From assembly GCA_003153955.1 (NCBI GenBank), contig PMCB01000036.1:12569-22334 (forward strand): a DNA stretch of 9,766 nucleotides. The letters are read 5' to 3'. The position numbers were made by a program, and so were the translations under genes. The notes below the pieces were generated by a model, which was not told where the DNA came from, did not search any database, and was given only the letters and a program-made list of their open reading frames with translations. The stretch's first letter is position 1. Every line of letters starts with the position of its first letter. The DNA comes from Dehalococcoidia bacterium (GTDB taxonomy: Bacteria > Chloroflexota > Dehalococcoidia > Dehalococcoidales > Fen-1064). This document shows positions 1-6,833 of the stretch, one piece after another.

Positions 1-1853
1 GCTTTCAGCGCTTTGGTTAATTCATCCCAGGTTAATTTCTTTTCCCGGAATATCAAACGGTCGATTACTCCCAGGGAATCGGCTGTATCCGCTAAGCCGG
101 CCATAAACGCGCCGTAGGTGGTGAACCAGGCCCCGCCCTGGGTAATGTCCACGCCCCGCTGTAACGGGCCTTCAGACAACGATGAGCTGAACGGCGCCGG
201 ATACCAGGCGGACTGAACTTCCTTTAAAGCTTTCGAGCCCTTGGCATTATACGTCATCCAATAGAAAATCTGTTCTCTGAAGGCTTTTCTTATTCCCTCT
301 TTCGATTCAAATGTGCGGGGGTCGCCGGTCATCGGGCCGATCTGTTTGCCGCAGATGGCACATTTACCGTTATTGATCACTAATTCCAGAATCTTTGCCA
401 CGACACTGTTGGCCTCATATAGGTTACCCATGGTAATGTGCGGCAGATTTACTTCGGTACAGCCCAGCAGGGAATATTCCCGGCAATCTTCGATGCTCAA
501 ATCGGGATACCCTTTCTGCGTCATCTGTACACCGGTTTTATCCATGATGAACTTCGGCTTACCGTAACCCAGCCGCAGCAGCTCCGTTGCTTTTCGCAGA
601 TATTTATCCGGGGTTCCGGACCATACCCTGAATGCCGTTTCCGGCAGCAGCAAACCAAGTTGTTCGTCGGTTTCCAGACACAGCATGGTAACGTCGTTGC
701 AGGCGTCTTTGCCTTCGCGGGTCTGTCCGCCCATGGTTAATACCAGTCCCAGCCCCATACCGGTCAGCAGTTTCACAAATTCGTAGCTGCGCAGCATGGC
801 TCCGTTGCATTTGATCCAGAAGCATTCCAGTAATTCGAGCGCTTCGTCGTGACTCATGGTCTTGTCGTCAGTCACCGATTTCTTGTAGAAAGGATACATG
901 TACTGGTCAAAACGACCGAAACAATGCACCAGTGTGGCCAGTTCGCAAGAGATGACCACGTGGAGCAGCCAGACGGATTGTAACGCTTCCATCCAATTGC
1001 GTGCGGGATTTGCCGGAACCCGTTCACAAACCTCGGCAATCTGTAATAGTTCTTTTTTCCGTTTGGGATTAGTCTCTTTTGCGGCCATTTCTTTTGCCAG
1101 GTCGGAATATCGTTTGGCGTAGGCGATAGCGGCATCAATGGAAATCAGGACCGCTTTGTAGAAGTCTTTCTTTTGCTGAACCTGATAATGGTCGTACGGT
1201 TGGTCTACCTGAGCCTGATAATATTCGACTTCTTCGCGGATACCTTTCAGACCTTTATGCAATACCTTTTCATAGTTCGCCATTTGATGTCCGATATCGC
1301 CGTTCATTTGCCAATCGGCAATGGAAGGAATATGCGAACAGGAGGCGGTACCGGCGAAAGCGTGTTCTTTCAGGTCATCGTCTAAAGTTGCCCGGTTGTA
1401 ATCGCCGAGGGTTTTCCCTTTAAAATACGGGAAAATTACTTCTTTTAACTCTTTTCTCTCCGCGGGGTGAATAATATGGCGGTCGAATGTCCTGATTTCA
1501 GGATCTCTCTCCGGGTCGTCAAGTTCTTTCTCCAGCCACATGTAATCTGCGCCGATGAGTGTCGAACCGCGGACTTTACTGTTGATACTGCCGATAATCA
1601 GTTCATTATCGTAAATTGCGATTGTTTTTTCTCTCAGGTAGGTCTCCAGAAAACGGGCGCGCTGAATGATGCGGGGCTCATCTTTATATTTTTCGTACAC
1701 TTTCATTTCAGTGCGCATTCGCTCAAGGCAAATCTCCGGTGTCCTGATGGCGTTATCCCGCAGTTTTTTTACGCGTTCGGAATAAGACGGCACGAATAAA
1801 TCCTGCCAGCTGCCGACTTTCTGTTTGGTTTTATCACTGGATCCGATAGCCAT
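1..1853 (-). CDS. Glycyl radical enzyme (PFL-like family), 3'-truncated by window edge
   Basis: The gene reads leftward off the window: 617 complete codons are visible of an expected ~780-900. It starts at ATG 1853-1851, with GGGAGG six bases upstream. The protein has the pyruvate-formate-lyase-type barrel: an N-terminal NELIIG...RG block (residues ~84-96), W-rich and R-rich helices, and the finger loop YSLLGCTEVNLP with the expected thiyl radical Cys465 and Glu467 two residues on. The family block NNG...GKQIGPMTGDP follows at ~494-512. The C-terminal glycyl radical loop (RVxG) lies outside the window. Glu at Cys+2 occurs in the eliminase/dehydratase and hydroxyphenylacetate decarboxylase branches and is not the Cys-Cys of true formate lyases. 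The Asp expected 14 residues after Cys in diol/choline-type lyases is Tyr479 here, so a classic dehydratase role is doubtful. No radical-SAM activase is visible; it may lie just left of the window. The family assignment is firm and the substrate is unknown. Confidence 0.9.
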   Translation of the reverse strand, partial: MAIGSSDKTKQKVGSWQDLFVPSYSERVKKLRDNAIRTPEICLERMRTEMKVYEKYKDEPRIIQRARFLETYLREKTIAIYDNELIIGSINSKVRGSTLIGADYMWLEKELDDPERDPEIRTFDRHIIHPAERKELKEVIFPYFKGKTLGDYNRATLDDDLKEHAFAGTASCSHIPSIADWQMNGDIGHQMANYEKVLHKGLKGIREEVEYYQAQVDQPYDHYQVQQKKDFYKAVLISIDAAIAYAKRYSDLAKEMAAKETNPKRKKELLQIAEVCERVPANPARNWMEALQSVWLLHVVISCELATLVHCFGRFDQYMYPFYKKSVTDDKTMSHDEALELLECFWIKCNGAMLRSYEFVKLLTGMGLGLVLTMGGQTREGKDACNDVTMLCLETDEQLGLLLPETAFRVWSGTPDKYLRKATELLRLGYGKPKFIMDKTGVQMTQKGYPDLSIEDCREYSLLGCTEVNLPHITMGNLYEANSVVAKILELVINNGKCAICGKQIGPMTGDPRTFESKEGIRKAFREQIFYWMTYNAKGSKALKEVQSAWYPAPFSSSLSEGPLQRGVDITQGGAWFTTYGAFMAGLADTADSLGVIDRLIFREKKLTWDELTKALK

Positions 1854-1922
1854 TTTCAACCTCCCATTCTCTGTATGCCGCGATTCAATAAACGGCCGAT
1901 GTTTTTATATTCTTTTTCTCAC

Positions 1923-1933
1923 CTACATTGTAG
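1923..1933. promoter_or_regulatory. Short palindrome CTACA-T-TGTAG over the GRE -10 box
   Basis: This is a perfect 5+5 inverted repeat with a one-base centre that covers the proposed -10 hexamer. Its position suits a repressor half-site pair, but at 11 bp it could arise by chance. Confidence 0.25.
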
Positions 1934-1955
1934 ATACTATGATAGGGTAAATCAA
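1927..1955 (-). promoter_or_regulatory. Putative sigma-70 promoter of the glycyl radical enzyme gene
   Basis: On the minus strand there is a -35 box TTGATT (1955-1950), a 17-bp spacer and a -10 box TACAAT (1932-1927). The leader to the GRE ATG would be about 65-70 nt. The -10 differs from consensus at one base and the -35 at two. An independent promoter is consistent with the strong terminator just upstream at 2022-2050. It was found by eye. Confidence 0.55.
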
Positions 1956-2021
1956 GTTAAAAAGCATGTGATATTCATTACAAAAACAAAGCTTACCTAA
2001 ATATATTATACCCGTAAATCG

Positions 2022-2050
2022 AAAAAGCGGCCGGGAAAAACCCGGCCGCT
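2022..2050 (-). terminator. Strong intrinsic terminator of the MaoC-like dehydratase gene
   Basis: On the minus strand, 12 bases after the dehydratase stop, there is a perfect 10-bp GC-rich stem (AGCGGCCGGG / CCCGGCCGCT) with a TTTTT loop, followed by a run of T (2026-2022). This is a textbook Rho-independent terminator. It separates the dehydratase from the GRE transcript downstream on the same strand. Confidence 0.92.
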
Positions 2051-2061
2051 GGCATTAATGC

Positions 2062-3285
2062 TTATTTTCCCGGGAAGACATCCTCGATGGAGCGCATCGC
2101 CGGATATTTCGCCGCGCCGGCTGCTTTTGACGGTAGGATAATCGTTGCTTTGCCCTGCGTCACTCTCACGCCCCGCTGATTTTCTCCCCAATGTTCGATG
2201 TCGACACAATACTTGCCGTCTTCGATGTATTTCCGGGTTATTTTGCCGCGGTACCAGCAGGTATCTCCGTGGACAACAAACCCGCGGAATTGAATGGAAT
2301 ACTTCCAGAGGAAGCCGTCATCGCCCATCCAGTTGGTGAACAAGATCGAAACCAGGCATTCCCGTTCGACGCCGAGGTCGTAATTGCCCTGAACGCCGAC
2401 GGCCCTGCCCAGGTCGTAATCGGCATGTGGCCCCAGTGTGGTGCGCGCATTGATGCGCGGGTCGTAAATGCCGCCGTCTCCGCCGATCGGGAAACGGATG
2501 CCTTTTACGCCGGCAGCGGAAACCCAGGCGAAGAAGCTCATAATTGTCCATGGGCCTACGACTATGTGGCCGATAGATTCGCCTTCGTTGACATCTTCCC
2601 AGAACCGCGGTTGGCTCCCGCGCATTTCCTCTTTCTTTTTGTCCGCCTCGATTTTGGCGATTTCCTCATTGGTATATTTGTAGGGTTTGGCGAATTCTTC
2701 GTATTTTCCCTGACTCTTTGAGGCTTCATCGCTGGGAGAATGATGCACAAAACCCTTGGCCAGGGCTAAAATCTCACCGACATGGTTGCGGTACTGGCAG
2801 ATACTGGTGGTCACCATCATCTGTCCGCTGAAACGGCTTTTTACGATTTTGGCGTCAATCAAGCCGACACCGTTAAAATCCAGGCGGTCGTCTTCGAAGA
2901 CCGGTTTAAAATATTCCCATTCGTTCCCGCTGTTAAACGCCCGTGCGCCGGCGGTATGAAACCCGCCCATCCGCTCGTCGGTGACTTCCTCATGTGCCAA
3001 CGGGTCGAGGTGGTGCGCTGAACTTGAGAGAAACGTCGGTTGGGCAATCAGCTTGCCGTACTTCGTGTTTTTGGCATATGCGGCGTCACGGAAGCGGGGA
3101 TTGAAATCACCGATGGCATCGGAATATCTTCTGATATTATCTGCGGAAGCGACATCGGTATAAACGATAGAGCCCGGCAGCATGCCCGCGCCCATGGTCG
3201 CTTTGTTAAATTTTTGAATTCCTCTCCGGCTCATAACGTAAGCCAGTCTTTCTTCCAAACTCGGTACTTTTGTTGGGTCTGCCAT
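2062..3285 (-). CDS. Double-hotdog MaoC/FAS1-like acyl dehydratase family protein
   Basis: This 407-residue protein has two hotdog halves. The N-terminal half matches the MaoC N-terminal/FAS1-like dehydratase pattern (VASADNIRRYSDAIGDFNP, about residues 45-63). The C-terminal half begins at FWEDVNEGE (~228) with a GPWT turn and later has WMGDDGF and GDTCWYRGKI blocks typical of the long 'FAS1-like dehydratase domain' proteins. The two halves are joined by a charged Lys/Glu-rich linker. Family members hydrate or dehydrate enoyl-CoA or related thioesters in the cytoplasm. In the consensus GDxNPxHxD, the catalytic His is Phe (GDFNPRFRD), and I see no clear replacement in the second half (GGDGGIYDPRINA). 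I chose ATG 3285 over ATG 3294 because AAGGAG abuts the earlier ATG with only one or two bases between, and lies ten bases before this one. It is monocistronic, with its own promoter and terminator, and is divergent from the AOR. The fold is well supported; activity and substrate are not. Confidence 0.88.
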   Translation of the reverse strand: MADPTKVPSLEERLAYVMSRRGIQKFNKATMGAGMLPGSIVYTDVASADNIRRYSDAIGDFNPRFRDAAYAKNTKYGKLIAQPTFLSSSAHHLDPLAHEEVTDERMGGFHTAGARAFNSGNEWEYFKPVFEDDRLDFNGVGLIDAKIVKSRFSGQMMVTTSICQYRNHVGEILALAKGFVHHSPSDEASKSQGKYEEFAKPYKYTNEEIAKIEADKKKEEMRGSQPRFWEDVNEGESIGHIVVGPWTIMSFFAWVSAAGVKGIRFPIGGDGGIYDPRINARTTLGPHADYDLGRAVGVQGNYDLGVERECLVSILFTNWMGDDGFLWKYSIQFRGFVVHGDTCWYRGKITRKYIEDGKYCVDIEHWGENQRGVRVTQGKATIILPSKAAGAAKYPAMRSIEDVFPGK

Positions 3286-3311
3286 CTGAAACATTCTCCT
3301 TTTTATATTTG

Positions 3312-3325
3312 ATAATACGTATTAT
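3312..3325. promoter_or_regulatory. Perfect 14-bp palindrome ATAATACGTATTAT, operator candidate
   Basis: This is an exact self-complementary 14-mer, 27-40 bases upstream of the dehydratase start, inside its predicted leader and in the shared divergent control region. It has no loop, so it suits a dimeric DNA-binding protein better than an RNA hairpin. The regulator is unknown and none is encoded in the window. Confidence 0.4.
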
Positions 3326-3348
3326 TTGATTATAGCCGGTTTAAAATT

Positions 3349-3366
3349 GGGCGCTTCGCCCTTTTT
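3349..3366 (+). terminator. Mini-hairpin with T-run (plus-strand weak terminator or leader structure)
   Basis: GGGCG-CTT-CGCCC followed by TTTTT on the plus strand resembles a very short intrinsic terminator. No plus-strand gene lies upstream of it, so it may insulate the divergent region from antisense read-through of the dehydratase strand. On the minus strand the same bases form a compact hairpin (GGGCG-AAG-CGCCC) in the dehydratase leader. With only a 5-bp stem, the function is uncertain. Confidence 0.3.
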
Positions 3367-3468
3367 GGTAAGATGCTGAAATTGACCTGTTTTGACAGTC
3401 TTTTCGTTTGTTTATTCCGGGTTATATATGGTATAGTATTCAGTATCGAATGTCCTGAATTTGAATGC

Positions 3469-3497
3469 AGTATAACATCAATTCGGGATTTTGTCAA
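3469..3497 (-). promoter_or_regulatory. Sigma-70 promoter of the MaoC-like dehydratase gene
   Basis: On the minus strand there is a perfect -35 TTGACA (3497-3492), a 17-bp spacer and a -10 TATACT (3474-3469, five of six). The predicted transcript start is near 3462, which gives a long leader of about 175 nt before the ATG at 3285. The leader contains the mini-hairpin and the 14-bp palindrome. Confidence 0.7.
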
Positions 3498-3588
3498 AAA
3501 ACTGAAATAGTATAAAAACAACCCGCGCTGGCTTTTTACCCAATATTGTTTATACTGTTCATCGAAGAGACATGCTAAGAACCTGTAT

Positions 3589-3617
3589 TTGACATCGTAA
3601 TTAGAAAGGGTTATAAA
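3589..3617 (+). promoter_or_regulatory. Sigma-70 promoter of the AOR gene
   Basis: There is a perfect -35 TTGACA (3589-3594), a 17-bp spacer and a -10 TATAAA (3612-3617, five of six). The predicted start near 3624 leaves a leader of about 70 nt ending in GGGAGG five to six bases before ATG 3694. The -35 boxes of this promoter and the divergent dehydratase promoter are about 92 bp apart and point away from each other, leaving room for shared regulation. Confidence 0.75.
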
Positions 3618-3693
3618 AAGTGAACGATACCCGCAGGGAGCGGAAATAATTAGAGTCTGATTCGGCGCTGCAAAGGATTCCCGGGAGGAATTT

Positions 3694-5550
3694 ATGGGCA
3701 ATGAAACAATACCCGGTGGTTATAACGGCAAAATATTGAAGGTCAACCTCTCAAATAATAGTATTATCACTGAAGAAATTAGCGAATCATTCTGCCGGAA
3801 ATATCTCGGCGGCGCCGGTTTTGTCGCCTATTATTTATTAAAAGAACTCCGCGCGGGCATCGACCCGCTGGGGCCGGAGAATAAACTGGTGTTTGCTACC
3901 GGCCCGCTCACGGGCATCAAACTCTCCGGCAGCGCGCGGCATTGTGTCGGCGCCAAGTCACCTTTATCCAATACGATTGCCAAAGCGGAAGCCGGGGAAT
4001 TTTGGGGAGTAGACCTTAAATACGCCGGCTTTGATGCCGTAATTGTCGAAGGTAAGGCCGAAAAACCTGTATACATCTCGATAGTGGACGGCAAGGCCGC
4101 TATCAACGATGCTGCTCATCTATGGGGTAAAAATACCAAAGAGAGCCAGGAAATAATCCGCGCCGAGATGAAAGATGCGCGTGTCCGTGTCGCCTTAATC
4201 GGGCCCGGCGGCGAAAAACTTGTAAAATATGCCTGCATTATGCACGGCCTGTTTGATGCTGCCGGCCGGGGCGGATTGGGTGCGGTCATGGGCTCGAAAA
4301 ACCTTAAGGCAATCGCCGTACGCGGCCATAACCCGCCGCCCATCAAATCACCGGAACGCGTTAAAGAACTCAGGGAATGGTTAACCGCTAACATTGACAA
4401 AGTAAAAATGTTCCAGGATTTGGGCAGCGGCGCCTATATGGCCCCTTATGAAGCCAGCGGCAATTTGCCCGTCAGAAATTTCCGTGACGGATTATTCCCG
4501 AACGCCGCGGCTATCGAAGGCAAGACCATCAAAGAAACAATCAGGACCGGCATGGACGGTTGTTTCGGCTGCATCGTGCGCTGCAAAAAAGTAGTGAAGG
4601 TAACCGACCCTTATCCCGTTGACCCTGCTTACGGCGGCCCCGAATATGAAACACTGGCCGCGCTGGGGTCTAATTGCGGCATCGATAATCTCAAGGCCAT
4701 TTGCAAAGGCAACGAATTATGCAATGCCTACTCGCTGGATACAATTTCCACCGGCCTCTGCATTTCTTTCGCCATGGAATGTTTTGAGAAGGGAATTATC
4801 ACGGCCAAAGATACCGGCGGGTTGGAAATCAGGTTTGGGGACCCCGGAATAATGCTGAAACTCATTGAAATGATCGCTTTTCGCCAGGGTTTCGGTGACC
4901 TGCTGGCTGACGGCACGGCTATCGCCGCTCAAAAAATAGGCCGTGGCTCCGGAGAATATGCCATGCAGGTGAAAGGTGTAGAGCTGGCGCTGCATGAACC
5001 GCGGGTCAAGGCCGGCCTGGGCCTGGGTTATATGGTAAATCCCAACGGCGCCGACCACTGTATGAACATCCATGACACGCTGTTTGCCAAAGACCCGCAG
5101 GTGAAGGATTTGCACGCGTTAGGGATTCTCGAAGGCGTACCGTCGGAGGAAATGAGCCCGAAAAAAGTCACTCTTTTCAAAGCAATGCAGTTTCTGCGCC
5201 TGCTGGGCGATTGTTTGCCCGTTTGCATGATATTGCCTTATAACTACCGGCAATTGGCTGATTTAACCTCGGCGGTCACCGGATGGGATACGGATATCCC
5301 GGAGTTGACCAGAACCGCCGACCGGATTCTGACAATGATGCGGTTATTCAATATCCGTGAGGGGTTTGGTGAAGCGGATGACAAACTGCCGGCGCGTTTT
5401 TTTCAACCTAAAACCGACGGTTATCTGGCTCAGGCAAAACCCGATCCTGTCAAATTCGAGCGGGCCAAACGGTATTATTATTCGTTGATGGGTTGGGATA
5501 AACAGACAGGAGTCCCGACACCGGAAACAATAGAGGATTTAGGGATTTAG
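3694..5550 (+). CDS. Aldehyde:ferredoxin oxidoreductase family (tungsten/molybdenum bis-pterin) protein
   Basis: This 618-residue protein is full length for the AOR family (~600-650). The N-terminal pterin-binding domain spans ~10-210 and includes the GRGGLGAVMGSKNLKAI loop (191-207). The C-terminal domains follow, with the [4Fe-4S] ligand set Cys290-x2-Cys293-x3-Cys297 (GCFGCIVRC) and a distant Cys507 in LGDC, matching the family spacing. GGPEYET (314-320) carries the conserved Glu near the metal. These enzymes typically oxidise aldehydes to acids and pass electrons to ferredoxin in the cytoplasm; some relatives (BamB-type) reduce aromatic CoA thioesters instead. GGGAGG sits just before the ATG, and a near-consensus promoter drives it. 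The gene ends in tandem stops (TAGTAG). No terminator follows, so read-through into the dehydrogenase operon is plausible despite the 206-bp gap. No MoaD-like or cofactor gene is adjacent. The family is certain; the substrate is unknown. Confidence 0.95.
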   Translation: MGNETIPGGYNGKILKVNLSNNSIITEEISESFCRKYLGGAGFVAYYLLKELRAGIDPLGPENKLVFATGPLTGIKLSGSARHCVGAKSPLSNTIAKAEAGEFWGVDLKYAGFDAVIVEGKAEKPVYISIVDGKAAINDAAHLWGKNTKESQEIIRAEMKDARVRVALIGPGGEKLVKYACIMHGLFDAAGRGGLGAVMGSKNLKAIAVRGHNPPPIKSPERVKELREWLTANIDKVKMFQDLGSGAYMAPYEASGNLPVRNFRDGLFPNAAAIEGKTIKETIRTGMDGCFGCIVRCKKVVKVTDPYPVDPAYGGPEYETLAALGSNCGIDNLKAICKGNELCNAYSLDTISTGLCISFAMECFEKGIITAKDTGGLEIRFGDPGIMLKLIEMIAFRQGFGDLLADGTAIAAQKIGRGSGEYAMQVKGVELALHEPRVKAGLGLGYMVNPNGADHCMNIHDTLFAKDPQVKDLHALGILEGVPSEEMSPKKVTLFKAMQFLRLLGDCLPVCMILPYNYRQLADLTSAVTGWDTDIPELTRTADRILTMMRLFNIREGFGEADDKLPARFFQPKTDGYLAQAKPDPVKFERAKRYYYSLMGWDKQTGVPTPETIEDLGI

Positions 5551-5756
5551 TAGTCAGGCCGAAGATGGTCGCAGTGTTTGAAGGAGGTGCTTGTCAGAAG
5601 AAAGTTGCATTCGGAAATAAACTTCGCAAATCAACACGGTAATGTTGCACGCGTTTGAGATGCCGGCAATAACGAAAATCAAGACTTCCTTATTTGGTCC
5701 ACGCAAAAATGAGATTTATTACGAAAATAAAATAAAAAAATATACAGGAGAAAATA
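5551..5756. other. 206-bp gene-free spacer with an orphan perfect Shine-Dalgarno
   Basis: No convincing gene or terminator is visible. AAGGAGGT at 5581-5588 is a full anti-16S complement, but the frames after it stop within 9-24 codons from TTG or GTG. Only very weak promoter-like hexamers are present. The last ~50 bases are A-rich and end in AGGAG, the ribosome binding site of the next gene. This may be leader sequence or the remnant of a lost small gene. Confidence 0.5.
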
Positions 5757-6788
5757 ATGGCAAAGTTTAAAATCTTAAAAGTATCCAAAGTAGTCGGTTC
5801 AGGCAGTCTGGCTGTCGGTCCCAGCATGTCGAAACTTGAAGCTGATGAGTTCGCCAAGGTCAATGCGGAATTGGTAGAAGTCGGGGAAACCGATAAAAAT
5901 CTCGCGGCTGCCCTGAAAGATGCGGACCTGCTGCTTTACGGCGGCGTCCCGTTCACCGATGCGATGTTGAAAGCAGCGCCGAAATGCGTCGCTGTATTAT
6001 TCCAAACCGTTGGTTATGATGCCATCGATATGAAAGTGGCGAGCGACAACAATATCCTCGTCGTGAACAACCCTTCCTGGGAATGGTGTATTGAAGAAGT
6101 ATCCAACCATGCGTTAGCGCTGTTGCTGGGCTGCGCCAAGAAAATGAAACAGCTGGATTTGTTAGTGGCACAGGGCCGCTGGGCCGACGCCAAGAAAGAA
6201 CAGAACCCGATGGGTTCAATCTATAATCAGACCCTGGGCATCATCGGCTGCGGCGCCATCGGCAGAATGGTTGCCCGGAAAGCCAAGGTCTTCGGCCTGA
6301 ATATCATCGGCTACGACCCCTACATCATGCACCCGTGGCTGGCCAAAGAGAACGGCATTAACCTGGTGAGCTTGGAAGAAGTCCTGAAAGCGGATTATGT
6401 GACGTTACATCCTGACCTGAACGAGACCAGTTTCCACATGATGAACGACAAAGCATTCGCGCAGATGAAACCGAGTGCTTATGTTATCAATACTTCCCGC
6501 GGCAAGGTTATTGACGAAGTGGCCCTGGTGAAAGCCCTGGAAGCGAAAAAGATTGCCGGCGCCGGCCTTGATGTTTTCGAGACCGAACCGCTGCCCAAGG
6601 ACAGCCCGCTGACAAAGATGAACAATGTGATTATGCTTTCCCATTCCGCATCATATTCCACCTACGCTTTCTCCATCGCGCCCATCAGCATTGCCAAGGA
6701 AGCCGGCAGGATTTTATCCGGCAAGTGGCCGGTGAATCCGGTGAACAAAGAAATCACCCCCAGAGTTAAATTAGTAAAAGGAAATTAA
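5757..6788 (+). CDS. D-2-hydroxyacid dehydrogenase family protein (CtBP/PGDH-like), NAD-dependent
   Basis: This 343-residue protein has the usual length and two-domain plan. The split catalytic domain occupies ~1-110 and the C-terminal tail. The central Rossmann domain has GCGAIGR (164-170), and Asp187 at the end of beta-2 (GYDPY) favours NAD over NADP. The catalytic triad is visible: Arg248 in NTSRGKVIDE, Glu in DVFETEP (275/277), and His296 in LSHSAS, where relatives more often have PHxA. The reaction is reversible reduction of a 2-keto acid to a D-2-hydroxy acid (glyoxylate, hydroxypyruvate, phosphoglycerate and phenylpyruvate are all known in the family). The substrate cannot be read from sequence. 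AGGAG lies six bases before the ATG. The SDR follows 45 bp later, so the two are probably co-transcribed. Confidence 0.93.
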   Translation: MAKFKILKVSKVVGSGSLAVGPSMSKLEADEFAKVNAELVEVGETDKNLAAALKDADLLLYGGVPFTDAMLKAAPKCVAVLFQTVGYDAIDMKVASDNNILVVNNPSWEWCIEEVSNHALALLLGCAKKMKQLDLLVAQGRWADAKKEQNPMGSIYNQTLGIIGCGAIGRMVARKAKVFGLNIIGYDPYIMHPWLAKENGINLVSLEEVLKADYVTLHPDLNETSFHMMNDKAFAQMKPSAYVINTSRGKVIDEVALVKALEAKKIAGAGLDVFETEPLPKDSPLTKMNNVIMLSHSASYSTYAFSIAPISIAKEAGRILSGKWPVNPVNKEITPRVKLVKGN

Positions 6789-6833
6789 CTTTTCGGAGTT
6801 CACGGTTAAAAATATTAGTTGGAGGCTTACGAA

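Larger units (their letters stand above)
1854..2021. other. Intergenic region between the dehydratase terminator and the GRE start
   Basis: This is an AT-rich spacer with no open gene. Read on the minus strand it contains, in order, the tail of the dehydratase terminator, a promoter candidate (1955 to 1927), a short palindrome over its -10 box, and the GRE ribosome binding site GGGAGG at about 1860-1865. Confidence 0.7.

Noticed and set aside
2191..2721. 176-codon plus-strand open frame opposite the MaoC-like dehydratase
   Set aside because: It is an antisense shadow of a well-supported gene, with no ribosome binding site and no domain pattern.
3286..3294. Alternative dehydratase start at ATG 3294
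   Set aside because: The AAGGAG ribosome binding site practically touches this ATG; ATG 3285 has a usable ten-base spacing and begins the conserved region.
3329..3334. Perfect TATAAT on the minus strand as the main dehydratase promoter
   Set aside because: There is no -35 box or extended -10 at a workable distance; the promoter at 3469-3497 is much closer to consensus.
3446..3458. 13-base exact match (TCGAATGTCCTGA) between the dehydratase leader and the GRE gene (1483-1495)
   Set aside because: One such match is about what chance predicts in a window of this size, and both copies are in the same sense, so no antisense pairing follows.
3551..3556. TATACT as an additional AOR promoter -10
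   Set aside because: There is no -35-like hexamer 16-18 bases upstream; the promoter at 3589-3617 explains the gene.
3330..3701. 123-codon minus-strand open frame across the divergent promoter region
   Set aside because: It overlaps both strong promoters and the AOR start, has no ribosome binding site, and encodes no recognisable domain; its composition looks like translated non-coding DNA.
6819..6833. Alternative SDR start at TTG 6819
   Set aside because: The TTG overlaps the GGAGG that correctly positions the ATG at 6834, and the extra five residues precede the normal SDR N-terminus.
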